DNA of 14,801 nt from Roseibacillus sp. (GTDB lineage Bacteria > Verrucomicrobiota > Verrucomicrobiia > Verrucomicrobiales > Akkermansiaceae). Location of the stretch: assembly GCA_002729275.1 (NCBI GenBank), contig PBTP01000050.1, forward strand, positions 12,085 through 26,885, written 5' to 3'. Below are positions 8,145 through 14,746 of this stretch, piece after piece (within the stretch, counting starts at the first letter, position 1; each line of letters begins with the position of its first letter). Below the pieces are notes generated by a model. That model saw only the letters and a list, made by a program, of their open reading frames with translations, was not told the DNA's origin and did not search any database. The position numbers and the translations under genes were made by a program.

Positions 8145-9002
8145 ATGAAACTTACTCGATTCCTCAAGAATGGTTCCCCGACCCCCGGCCTCTTCCTCGA
8201 TGGAGACACAATCCTCGACGCCTCCGGGTTTGGCGAGGACTGGAACGAAGCATTCTTTGGCCATGATGGCCTCGCCAGGCTCCGGATATGGCTGAAAGAG
8301 CAGGAAGATACCGCTCCAAGGGTCAAGGCTTCAGAGGTAACCCTCGCACCTGCTATTGCTCGCCCATCAAAAATTATCTGCATCGGCCTGAATTACGCCG
8401 CCCACGCTGCCGAGGGTGGTCTTGAACCTCCTGCCGAGCCGGTCCTCTTTTCCAAGGCGACCTCGGCATGGTGCGGACCATACGATAATCTCGTGATACC
8501 TCGAGACTCGGTAAAGACGGACTGGGAAGTTGAACTGGCATTCGTTATCGGAAAACACGCTAAATATGTGCAGGAAAGTGAGGCTCTTGACTACATTGCC
8601 GGATTTGCGGTTCACAATGATTACTCAGAGCGGGAGTGGCAGCTGGAGGGCACAGGTCAATGGGTTAAGGGAAAGTCAGGAGATACCTTTGCCCCTTTTG
8701 GTCCATTCCTTGCCACGACCGACGAGGTGCCCGATCCCGGCAACCTGCAACTCTGGCTTGAGCGCAACGGGGAGACCCTTCAGAATAGTAATACCAGTGA
8801 TCTGATCTTCCCGATCCCTCACCTTGTTGCCTACGTGAGCAAATTCATGTCCCTGCTTCCGGGTGATGTCATCTCAACGGGAACGCCCGCAGGAGTTGGC
8901 ATTGGATTTGACCCCCCACGCTTCGTGCAGGAGGGAGACGTTTTTGAACTCGGGATTGACGGACTCGGAGTCCAGAGACAAGTCGCGGTCAAAGAACACT
9001 AG
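8145..9002 (+). CDS. Fumarylacetoacetate hydrolase family protein, probable 2,4-diketo-3-deoxy-L-fuconate hydrolase
   Basis: Predicted to cleave 2,4-diketo-3-deoxy-L-fuconate into pyruvate and L-lactate in the cytoplasm. The 285-residue length and motifs fit the FAH family: an N-terminal domain (about 1-70), then GLNYAAHAAE (81-90), the metal-binding segment DWEVELAFVIGK with Glu128 and Glu130, Asp159 in NDYSERE, Lys176 in the WVKGKSGDTFAPFGP loop, and STGTPAGVGIG (244-254). Divalent-metal-dependent C-C hydrolysis is the rule for this group. The gene has no visible Shine-Dalgarno sequence (pyrimidine-rich CCTCTCCA precedes the ATG). It lies between the two genes whose products would feed it. 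FAH members also act on aromatic-ring cleavage products, but no such genes are nearby, so the sugar-acid role is favoured. Confidence 0.88.
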   Translation: MKLTRFLKNGSPTPGLFLDGDTILDASGFGEDWNEAFFGHDGLARLRIWLKEQEDTAPRVKASEVTLAPAIARPSKIICIGLNYAAHAAEGGLEPPAEPVLFSKATSAWCGPYDNLVIPRDSVKTDWEVELAFVIGKHAKYVQESEALDYIAGFAVHNDYSEREWQLEGTGQWVKGKSGDTFAPFGPFLATTDEVPDPGNLQLWLERNGETLQNSNTSDLIFPIPHLVAYVSKFMSLLPGDVISTGTPAGVGIGFDPPRFVQEGDVFELGIDGLGVQRQVAVKEH

Positions 9003-9021
9003 AGCTCATCCTTCTCCAAAA

Positions 9022-10290
9022 GTGAGAATCACTGGTTTACGGACTTACGATACCCGCTTTGACACGTCTGCTCAGCTGGACGGGTCGGACGCGATGAATC
9101 CAGACCCCGACTATTCCGCGGCCTATGTCATCCTGGAAACTGATGGTGCTCATGAGGGTCACGGGCTGACTTTCACCCTCGGGCGTGGCAATGAACTCTG
9201 TGTCGCAGCCATCCAGTCCCTCGCCCCGTTGGTTGTGGGATATTCGCTGAAAGAGATCGTGTCGGATATGGGTGCTTTCTGGCGCCATGTTACCGGTGAC
9301 TCCCAGCTGCGCTGGGTAGGGCCTGACAAGGGAGTCATTCACCTCGCCACCGGAGCAGTTGTTAATGCGGTTTGGGACCTCTGGGCTCGGGATGAGGGTA
9401 AACCCGTATGGCAGCTTGTGAGCGAAATGAGCTCGGAGCAAATCGTCCGCTGTCTCGACTTTCGGTATCTTACCAACGCACTCACCCCGGAAGAGGCCTA
9501 TGACATTCTGGAGAAGACACGGGAGGGACGCCATGAACGCCTCCAACTTCTCCTCGACCAAGGCTACCCAGCATATACGACCTCGGCGGGATGGCTAGGC
9601 TACTCCGATGATAAGCTCCGAAGCCTTTGTCAGGAGGCTGTAGAGGCTGGGTGGACGCATCTCAAACTCAAGGTTGGCCGGGATCTTGAAGACGATATCC
9701 GGCGTCTCCGCACAGTCAGGGAAGTGGTCGGAGACAAAATCACTCTCATGGTAGACGCAAACCAGGTCTGGGAACCCTCAGAGGCGGTCGAGTGGATGAA
9801 ATCACTCGCAGAATTTGATCTTTGGTTTCTCGAGGAACCAACCTCTCCGGATGATATCCTCGGGCATCGGGAGGTTCGTGAGGGGATCAGCCCAATCAAG
9901 GTCGCCACTGGCGAGTGCTGTCAAAATCGGATTATCTTCAAGCAATTCCTGCAGGCCAATGCAATTGATGTCGTGCAGATTGACGCTACCAGAGTAGGAG
10001 GCTTGAACGAAAATCTTGCGATCATGCTTATGGCTGCAAAGTTTGAGAAACCGATATGCCCTCACGCCGGAGGAGTCGGCCTGTGCGAATACGTGCAGCA
10101 TCTTTCAATGATCGATTACCTCTGTATCTCGGGATCATGGGAGGGGAAGGTCGCCGAATATGTGAACCATTTACACGAGCACTTTGTCACTCCCTGTATT
10201 CTAAAAAATGGAAGATATCAGACACCGATGGATCCCGGTTTTTCCATTGAGATGAGGCCCGAAACTCTCGCAAGGTTCCCTGCCACCTAA
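9022..10290 (+). CDS. fucD: L-fuconate dehydratase (enolase superfamily, ENOSF1-like)
   Basis: Removes water from L-fuconate to give 2-keto-3-deoxy-L-fuconate. From GTG at 9022 the product is 422 residues, close to human ENOSF1 and Xanthomonas FucD (about 440). Diagnostic stretches are DAMNPDPDYSAAYV, LRWVGPDKGVIHLATGAVVN and PAYTTSAGWLGYSDD. The catalytic set looks complete: Lys215 and Lys217 (KLKVG), metal ligands Asp245 (VDANQ), Glu271 (LEEPTSPDD) and Glu298 (TGECCQNR), and the Asp321/His348 dyad (QIDATR; CPHAGGVG). As I recall the Xanthomonas numbering, these fit with a constant offset of 3. The frame stays open upstream to 8863, but that segment overlaps the hydrolase gene and lacks enolase homology. 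GTG9022 is the only suitable start at the domain boundary and lies 19 bases after the hydrolase stop. No clear ribosome binding site is visible. Confidence 0.95.
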   Translation: MRITGLRTYDTRFDTSAQLDGSDAMNPDPDYSAAYVILETDGAHEGHGLTFTLGRGNELCVAAIQSLAPLVVGYSLKEIVSDMGAFWRHVTGDSQLRWVGPDKGVIHLATGAVVNAVWDLWARDEGKPVWQLVSEMSSEQIVRCLDFRYLTNALTPEEAYDILEKTREGRHERLQLLLDQGYPAYTTSAGWLGYSDDKLRSLCQEAVEAGWTHLKLKVGRDLEDDIRRLRTVREVVGDKITLMVDANQVWEPSEAVEWMKSLAEFDLWFLEEPTSPDDILGHREVREGISPIKVATGECCQNRIIFKQFLQANAIDVVQIDATRVGGLNENLAIMLMAAKFEKPICPHAGGVGLCEYVQHLSMIDYLCISGSWEGKVAEYVNHLHEHFVTPCILKNGRYQTPMDPGFSIEMRPETLARFPAT

Positions 10291-10297
10291 GAAACAA

Positions 10298-11098
10298 ATG
10301 GATCTAGAACTGAAGGACAAAGTCGTCATCATTACAGGAGGCGCTAAGGGCATTGGAGCGGCCGCTGTGGAGACTTTTGCCCGCGAGGGTGCCATCCCCG
10401 TCATTGTTGGCCGCAGCCCGGACACTGGGGACGCTCTTCTTGAGCAGATCGGAGCAACCTCGCCCCGGGGCCTCATGATCGAGACTGAGCTAACAGACGT
10501 CGAGGCATGCCAATGCGCCGTGGAAAAAACCATCAACTGCTTCGGCCGGATTGACGGAATCGTTCACAACGCCGGGGTGAACGACGGAGTCGGCCTGCGA
10601 GCTGGACCAGCCGAATTTATTGCCTCTCTCGAACGCAACCTCCTTCACCTCTACAACCTTACCCATTTTGCCCTCGAATCACTGATTTCAAGCAGGGGCT
10701 TCATCATTAATGTCTCCTCCAAGCTTGCGGTCACTGGGCAGGGAGGAACCTCGGGGTATGCTGCCTCAAAGGGGGCTATTCATGGTCTTACCCGGGAATG
10801 GGCGGTAGACCTCGCCGAACATGGGATTCGGGTTAACACCGTTGTCCCGGCTGAAGTATGGACTCCCATGTATGACTCCTGGATCAAAACTGTTGAAAAT
10901 CCGGAGCAAACGCTCGAGTCCATCCGGGCTCGCATTCCGCTAGGCGGGCGCATGACCAGTGCAGAAGAAATGGGGAATGCCATTGTTTTCCTCGCTTCCT
11001 CTTGCTCGGGTCACACCACGGGGCAGATTCATCATATTGATGGAGGTTATGTCCACTTCGATCGCTCCTATGGAGATATCGAAAAGGAGGAATCCTGA
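10298..11098 (+). CDS. SDR-family dehydrogenase, probable L-fucose 1-dehydrogenase
   Basis: Predicted to oxidise L-fucose to L-fuconolactone with NAD(P), the entry step of the operon's pathway. The 266-residue SDR shows TGGAKGIG (13-20), HNAGVNDG (90-97), NVSSK with catalytic Ser141, and Tyr154/Lys158. The segment VVPAEVWTPMYDSW (182-195) and the end HHIDGGYVHFDR (245-256) resemble the SDR-type L-fucose dehydrogenases of Burkholderia and the related HSD17B14 group, and differ from the upstream SDR. The ATG is 7 bases after the dehydratase stop with no obvious Shine-Dalgarno sequence, so translational coupling is plausible. It is the last gene of the operon and ends 10 bases from the end of the convergent kinase gene. 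Family is certain; the substrate call depends on context plus these motifs. A relaxed role on D-arabinose or L-galactose is possible. Confidence 0.86.
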   Translation: MDLELKDKVVIITGGAKGIGAAAVETFAREGAIPVIVGRSPDTGDALLEQIGATSPRGLMIETELTDVEACQCAVEKTINCFGRIDGIVHNAGVNDGVGLRAGPAEFIASLERNLLHLYNLTHFALESLISSRGFIINVSSKLAVTGQGGTSGYAASKGAIHGLTREWAVDLAEHGIRVNTVVPAEVWTPMYDSWIKTVENPEQTLESIRARIPLGGRMTSAEEMGNAIVFLASSCSGHTTGQIHHIDGGYVHFDRSYGDIEKEES

Positions 11099-11108
11099 GG
11101 GCCCAGCC

Positions 11109-11618
11109 CTACGGGTATGTTTCCACCAGAACGTGATCAAACGGGGGCAAGCTACTCGCCGCCCAGTCTAAATGAGAGCTCCAGTCATTTAGTTTTGCAA
11201 CGTCTCTCGCTTTTCCCCGGCTCTTCATTCGCTCCCGCCTCACCTCTGGCGGGCAAGTCACGAAATGTATCTCCACTGGCACCTTGAATCTCATGGTGAG
11301 CCGCACAGGCCAATCTTCCTCCTGAGACTCCCGGGTGAAGGGGGCCACCAGAACAACTGGGAGACAAGCAAGGTTTGTCGCCGCCACCCGGAAAAGAGAT
11401 TCATACACCGGATCGCGAAAGAGCTCCTTGTAGCGATCCGAGTCTCTATCATCAGGGGAAAGTCCCGCCGCCTCCATTCCCGCCTGAACCACTGGCTCAG
11501 TAGCAACATCGCTGTCAACGAGCACAGCACCCAGTCGAGAAGCCAGTTCCTTCCCATACCGGGTTTTCCCCCCGGCCGGGGGGCCACATACCACATATAA
11601 CTTTATCGCTTTGGTCAT
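11109..11618 (-). CDS. P-loop ATPase/kinase of the AAA_33 (zeta-toxin-like) type, substrate unknown
   Basis: The 169-residue protein begins with a hydrophobic strand and Walker A CGPPAGGKTR (about 11-20), then VLVDSDVAT (32-40), a helical region, a strand VVLVAPF, and IHFVTCPPEVRRERMKSRGKARD, whose arginines resemble the LID region of small-molecule kinases. The size and order fit predicted kinases of the AAA_33/COG0645-like group, relatives of gluconate kinase, shikimate kinase and zeta toxin. No antitoxin-like gene is adjacent, so a toxin role is not favoured. It is the only minus-strand gene in the window. Its stop faces the L-fucose dehydrogenase stop across 10 bases, and its start faces gmk across 194 bases. 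Phosphorylation of a sugar or sugar acid is possible from context only. Confidence 0.82.
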   Translation of the reverse strand: MTKAIKLYVVCGPPAGGKTRYGKELASRLGAVLVDSDVATEPVVQAGMEAAGLSPDDRDSDRYKELFRDPVYESLFRVAATNLACLPVVLVAPFTRESQEEDWPVRLTMRFKVPVEIHFVTCPPEVRRERMKSRGKARDVAKLNDWSSHLDWAASSLPPFDHVLVETYP

Positions 11619-11779
11619 ATATTACTCTGGCAAGAGGGGCGATTCACATATGCCCGCCTCAACTTTGAACTACCTAGCGGTGATCCTCAATCCCCGGGAG
11701 GCAGAGGAGACCATAAGCTGACATCCTCTCTTTACTACCATATGAGCTCCCAAAATAAGACGTAGATCATAGCTGCTCT

Positions 11780-11817
11780 TGCATCCCCGGGTGTTTTCTT
11801 TGAGGGTTGGGGATGCA
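11780..11817 (+). promoter_or_regulatory. Perfect 9-bp hairpin enclosing the gmk start codon
   Basis: TGCATCCCC (11780-11788) is exactly complementary to GGGGATGCA (11809-11817). Two further G-U pairs are possible (11789/11808, 11790/11807). The 3' arm contains the gmk ATG (11813-11815), and the likely Shine-Dalgarno GAGGG (11802-11806) sits in the loop. In mRNA this would hide the start codon. It therefore suggests translational control of gmk, provided the transcript begins upstream of 11780. No ligand-binding riboswitch core was recognised. Confidence 0.45.
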
Positions 11818-12409
11818 CCAGCGAACAGGCGTCCTCCTCCTTGTCTCGGGCCCCTCTGGATCAGGCAAGACCACGCTATGCCGGCGATTGGCGAGAGACG
11901 GAGAAGCTCATTACTCGATATCTTGCACCACTCGCGAGGCCCGGAATGGGGAAGTTAATGCCCGGGACTACTACTTTATTTCCCGGGAGGAATTCGCAAC
12001 AGAGGCCGAGGCAGGGCATTTCCTTGAACATGCTGAAGTCCATGAAAACCTCTATGGAACGTTGAAATCCGAGGTCCTCGAATTTCTACAAAGAGGCGAT
12101 GACGTTGTCATCGATATCGACGTACAGGGTGCCGACCAGGTCCGCGCATGCGAGGACTCACTCATCAAGGCAAGCCTGGTAGATCTCTTTGTCATGCCAG
12201 CGAGTGAGAAGGAATTGCGGGACCGGCTCGCGAACCGGGCCACGGACGCCGAGGAAGTCATTACACTGAGACTACGCAATGCACTTGAAGAAATGAGTCA
12301 CGCAGGGCGCTACAAGTATCAACTCATCTCAGGATCAAAGGACGATGACTACGCCCGCTGTAAGTCCCTGCTGGTCGCCGAGAGGCTCCGAGTGTCCCGT
12401 TTCCGCTAA
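11813..12409 (+). CDS. gmk: Guanylate kinase
   Basis: Phosphorylates GMP to GDP with ATP, an essential step of purine nucleotide supply. The 198-residue product has the P-loop GPSGSGKTT (13-21), the GMP-binding stretch SISCTTREARNGEVNARDYYF, FLEHAEVHENLYGT (compare family FLEWAEVHGNYYGT), DVVIDIDVQGADQVR, and the LID-side segment DRLANRATDAEE. Length is normal. I chose ATG at 11813 because GAGGG lies 6 bases upstream; an in-frame TTG at 11807 would add two residues but overlaps that spacing. The start codon lies inside a strong inverted repeat (11780-11817). Many bacteria place rpoZ after gmk; here coaC follows after 63 bases and no rpoZ is seen. Confidence 0.96.
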   Translation: MHQRTGVLLLVSGPSGSGKTTLCRRLARDGEAHYSISCTTREARNGEVNARDYYFISREEFATEAEAGHFLEHAEVHENLYGTLKSEVLEFLQRGDDVVIDIDVQGADQVRACEDSLIKASLVDLFVMPASEKELRDRLANRATDAEEVITLRLRNALEEMSHAGRYKYQLISGSKDDDYARCKSLLVAERLRVSRFR

Positions 12410-12472
12410 ACCATCTTAGTCTTCTGGAAGATTCTTCGGGACATCGCCGTGAATGGGGTTTAACTGCGCCTT

Positions 12473-13009
12473 ATGAAAATTGTCCTTGGGGTAACCGGAT
12501 CCATCGCGGCTTACAAGGCAGCAGACCTTGTCTCGCAACTGGTCAAGAAAGGGCATGATACGCACTGCGTAATGACGCAGACGGCCACTGAATTCCTTAC
12601 TCCCCTCACCCTGCAGGTCCTTTCCAGAAATCCGGTCCTCGTCTCGCTGGAGGACGAAAAGCAATCTTGGAAGCCCGGGCATATCGACCTTGCTGATAGT
12701 GCTGACCTGCTCCTTGTCGCACCCTTGAGCGCAGACACTCTCGGGAATTTTGCCCACGGTCTGGCCCCGGATCCACTTTCCAGCATCTATCTTGCTACCA
12801 AATCCCCGGTTATTCTTGCCCCTGCCATGAATGGAAAGATGTGGCAGCACCCAGCGACCCAACGCAACGTGACTCAGCTCACCGAGGATGGCTGCCAATT
12901 CATTGGCCCCTCCGATTCCGGGATCCTTGCCTGTGGATACGAGGGGGCGGGAAGACTAGTGCCCGTCGAGGACATTCTCGAAGCCGTCGAGTCACAGGGC
13001 GCCCGGTAG
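12473..13009 (+). CDS. coaC: Phosphopantothenoylcysteine decarboxylase, stand-alone CoaC flavoprotein
   Basis: Decarboxylates 4'-phosphopantothenoylcysteine to 4'-phosphopantetheine with FMN, in coenzyme A synthesis. The 178-residue protein matches the N-terminal half of the usual CoaBC fusion: GVTGSIAAYKAADLV (6-20), His70 in HIDLADSADLLLVAP (the catalytic His of the HFCD family), PAMN (117-120), and Cys154 in ILACGYEGAGRL, the substrate-recognition flap Cys. It ends naturally at residue 178 instead of running into the ligase domain. The separate coaB gene follows after 52 bases. No Shine-Dalgarno sequence is close to the ATG (GGGG is about 13 bases away). The HFCD family also includes flavin prenyltransferase UbiX and lantibiotic decarboxylases, but the adjacent CoaB settles the role. 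Confidence 0.94.
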   Translation: MKIVLGVTGSIAAYKAADLVSQLVKKGHDTHCVMTQTATEFLTPLTLQVLSRNPVLVSLEDEKQSWKPGHIDLADSADLLLVAPLSADTLGNFAHGLAPDPLSSIYLATKSPVILAPAMNGKMWQHPATQRNVTQLTEDGCQFIGPSDSGILACGYEGAGRLVPVEDILEAVESQGAR

Positions 13010-13061
13010 GGGCCTTTACGATTCCATATATAATCTTATCCCAGATCCTCCAAGATTTGCC

Positions 13062-13703
13062 GTGAACATCCTTGTTACTGCCGGCGCCACTCGAGAGCCT
13101 ATTGATCCGGTTCGCTACCTGACCAATCGATCCTCAGGGAAAATGGGCTACGCTCTTGCCAAGGCGGGAACAACTCTCGGGCACCGTATCACTCTGATCT
13201 CTGGGCCGACCAGCCTCGATATCCCACCCAATATTGATTTCATTCCTGTTGAAACCGCCCAGGAAATGCTCGAAGCGGTAAAGGCCAATATTGGAGGGCA
13301 GGATGCTGCTATTTTTTCGGCAGCAGTGGCCGACTACCGTCCTTCCTCCCTCTCTGATAAGAAGATTAAGAAAACAGCAGATTCCCTCACTCTCGAGCTG
13401 GTTAAGAACCCTGACATCCTGGGATCAGCCCGCCTCCAATTCAAATACGACGGGATCCTTGTGGGATTCGCGGCTGAAACCGAGAACCTCGAAATTAACG
13501 CACGGGAAAAACTGTGCCGGAAAGCATGCGACCTTATCGTAGCCAATGACATATCCCAAAAGGGAATTGGTTTCGACTCTGATCACAATGAGGTTCTCCT
13601 CGTCTATCCTGAGCGCACAAGGCTTCTCCCAGTGGACAGTAAGGAGCGTCTTGCTCATACCATTATCGAGGCAGTCCATGAGCTCAGGACCGGAACCGGC
13701 TGA
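13062..13703 (+). CDS. coaB: Phosphopantothenate-cysteine ligase, stand-alone CoaB
   Basis: Joins 4'-phosphopantothenate and cysteine using a nucleotide triphosphate; its product is the substrate of the upstream CoaC. The 213-residue protein has TAGATREPIDPVR (6-18) and TNRSSGKMGY (21-30), the nucleotide-binding start of the family, AAVADYR (87-93), KIKK (101-104), NPDIL (116-120), GFAAET (135-140), and AND...GFDSDHNEVLL near the end. It is complete relative to the C-terminal half of CoaBC. The start is GTG at 13062, exactly at the domain boundary, with no strong ribosome binding site. The 52-base spacer from coaC has a stop and no coding similarity, so this is a genuine two-gene arrangement. 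CTP versus ATP use cannot be read with certainty. Confidence 0.94.
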   Translation: MNILVTAGATREPIDPVRYLTNRSSGKMGYALAKAGTTLGHRITLISGPTSLDIPPNIDFIPVETAQEMLEAVKANIGGQDAAIFSAAVADYRPSSLSDKKIKKTADSLTLELVKNPDILGSARLQFKYDGILVGFAAETENLEINAREKLCRKACDLIVANDISQKGIGFDSDHNEVLLVYPERTRLLPVDSKERLAHTIIEAVHELRTGTG

Positions 13704-13781
13704 TTGTAGAGACCGCGCGGTTGTTCGCTTTCCCTAAAATATCGGTGTCAATCTCACCCCTTCTACGTTTCCATCACTCCT

Positions 13782-14537
13782 ATGACACCCCTTCAAGCCG
13801 CCGAGCGAGCCGCCCGCCGCGCAGGTGACCTTCTCAAGTCCAATTTTCACCTTCCTAAGGAAATTGATGAGGCTCAACATCATGATGTAAAGCTAGCTCT
13901 CGATCGTAAGTCACAGGATTTGATCACCGAGGACCTCCTCGGCGCATTTCCCGACTACTGCCTCTACGGTGAGGAGGGAATTGCAGGCAATCAGGATGCT
14001 TCCATGCAATGGATCGTCGACCCTATCGACGGAACCGTAAATTACCTCTACAGCATTCCCCATTTCTGTATCTCGATTGCGCTCCGGGATAAGGAGAGTA
14101 ATGAGATTATTATGGGCCTGATTTATGACCCGATGCTTGATGAACTCTGGACTGTAGAAAAAGGTGGAGCCCCCATGCTTAACGGCAAGACGATTACCTG
14201 CTCACCCCGCAGGGCGCTGGAGGAAGCAATTCTTTTCGTCGGCTGCGGAAAGGACAAGGAAGCTCTCGCGACCGGCCTCGAAAGATTTGAACGGGCTTCT
14301 ACCCGGGCAAGAAAAATGCGAATGATGGGATCTGCTGCCCTTGGAATGGCCTACATTGCAACTGGACGCCTTGATGGCTACATTGAATCTCGCATTTCGC
14401 TTTGGGATGTGGCCGCAGGAATCCTCCTGGTTGAGTCAGGCGGAGGAACCGTCGACCTGACTCCCCACCCCACTCTTCCTGACGTCTGGTCGGTGGTGGC
14501 TACGAACGGGAAAATCCCCGTTGAGGATATATTGTAG
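13782..14537 (+). CDS. Inositol monophosphatase family phosphatase (SuhB-like)
   Basis: A Mg-dependent sugar-phosphate phosphatase of 251 residues. The three metal-site motifs are present: GEE (63-65), WIVDPIDGTVNY (77-88, with Asp80, Ile82 and Asp83) and LWDVAAG (207-213, with Asp209), plus the family segment GAPMLNGKTI (129-138). Members hydrolyse inositol-1-phosphate, histidinol phosphate, nucleotide 3'-phosphates or fructose-1,6-bisphosphate, and these motifs do not separate the substrates. Placement between coaB and ispF suggests housekeeping but no specific pathway. The start is the ATG at 13782, since it gives a normal N-terminus; no Shine-Dalgarno sequence is seen (ATCACTCCT precedes it). 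A 78-base spacer separates it from coaB. Confidence 0.93.
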   Translation: MTPLQAAERAARRAGDLLKSNFHLPKEIDEAQHHDVKLALDRKSQDLITEDLLGAFPDYCLYGEEGIAGNQDASMQWIVDPIDGTVNYLYSIPHFCISIALRDKESNEIIMGLIYDPMLDELWTVEKGGAPMLNGKTITCSPRRALEEAILFVGCGKDKEALATGLERFERASTRARKMRMMGSAALGMAYIATGRLDGYIESRISLWDVAAGILLVESGGGTVDLTPHPTLPDVWSVVATNGKIPVEDIL

Positions 14538-14587
14538 GCAGGATTGCGGGCAGGCAGTGGCCCGAGGCGCAAACCGATGAAAGAGAG

Positions 14588-14746
14588 ATGAAACGTATCG
14601 CATTCACTTTCCCTGAGAAAACAAAAGAAAGTCCGGGACCTGTTTCCCCCTTGCTCCCGGTTTCGGTCTGGGATGGACTGCTCACACCTCGCGCCGAAAA
14701 GAGCGATGCTCGCTTCTTCACCCCGTCGAGACCCTCAAGATCATGA
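14588..14746 (+). CDS. Possible 52-residue small ORF overlapping the ispF start
   Basis: An open frame from ATG at 14588 encodes MKRIAFTFPEKTKESP followed by a proline/serine-rich tail. Its TGA overlaps the ispF ATG as ATGA, the layout used in translational coupling. A purine run (AAGAGAG) directly abuts the start, too close to be an ideal ribosome binding site. The product resembles no family I know and its composition is not clearly protein-like. The rest of the 205-base gap (14538-14742) holds nothing else I recognise. Confidence 0.15.
   Translation: MKRIAFTFPEKTKESPGPVSPLLPVSVWDGLLTPRAEKSDARFFTPSRPSRS

Noticed and set aside
8863..9021. Upstream extension of the L-fuconate dehydratase frame to an ATG at 8863
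   Set aside because: It would overlap the end of the hydrolase gene by 140 bases, and its translation is unlike any enolase N-terminus; homology begins right at the GTG at 9022.
11109..11618. Zeta-type toxin of a toxin-antitoxin pair
   Set aside because: No small antitoxin gene is adjacent on the same strand, and the sequence fits generic small-molecule kinases equally well.
13029..13034. TATAAT box between coaC and coaB
   Set aside because: It is a perfect -10 match, but the sequence 17 bases upstream (GTAGGG) is not a -35 element; a single hexamer is not enough to call a promoter.
12998..13070. Frameshift that would have split a fused coaBC gene
   Set aside because: CoaC ends and CoaB begins at natural domain edges; the 52-base spacer has no linker-like coding continuation, so a true two-gene layout is more likely.
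13712..13721. Ten-base palindrome ACCGCGCGGT after coaB
   Set aside because: It is too short and GC-simple, has no loop to make a terminator, and no regulatory context supports an operator.
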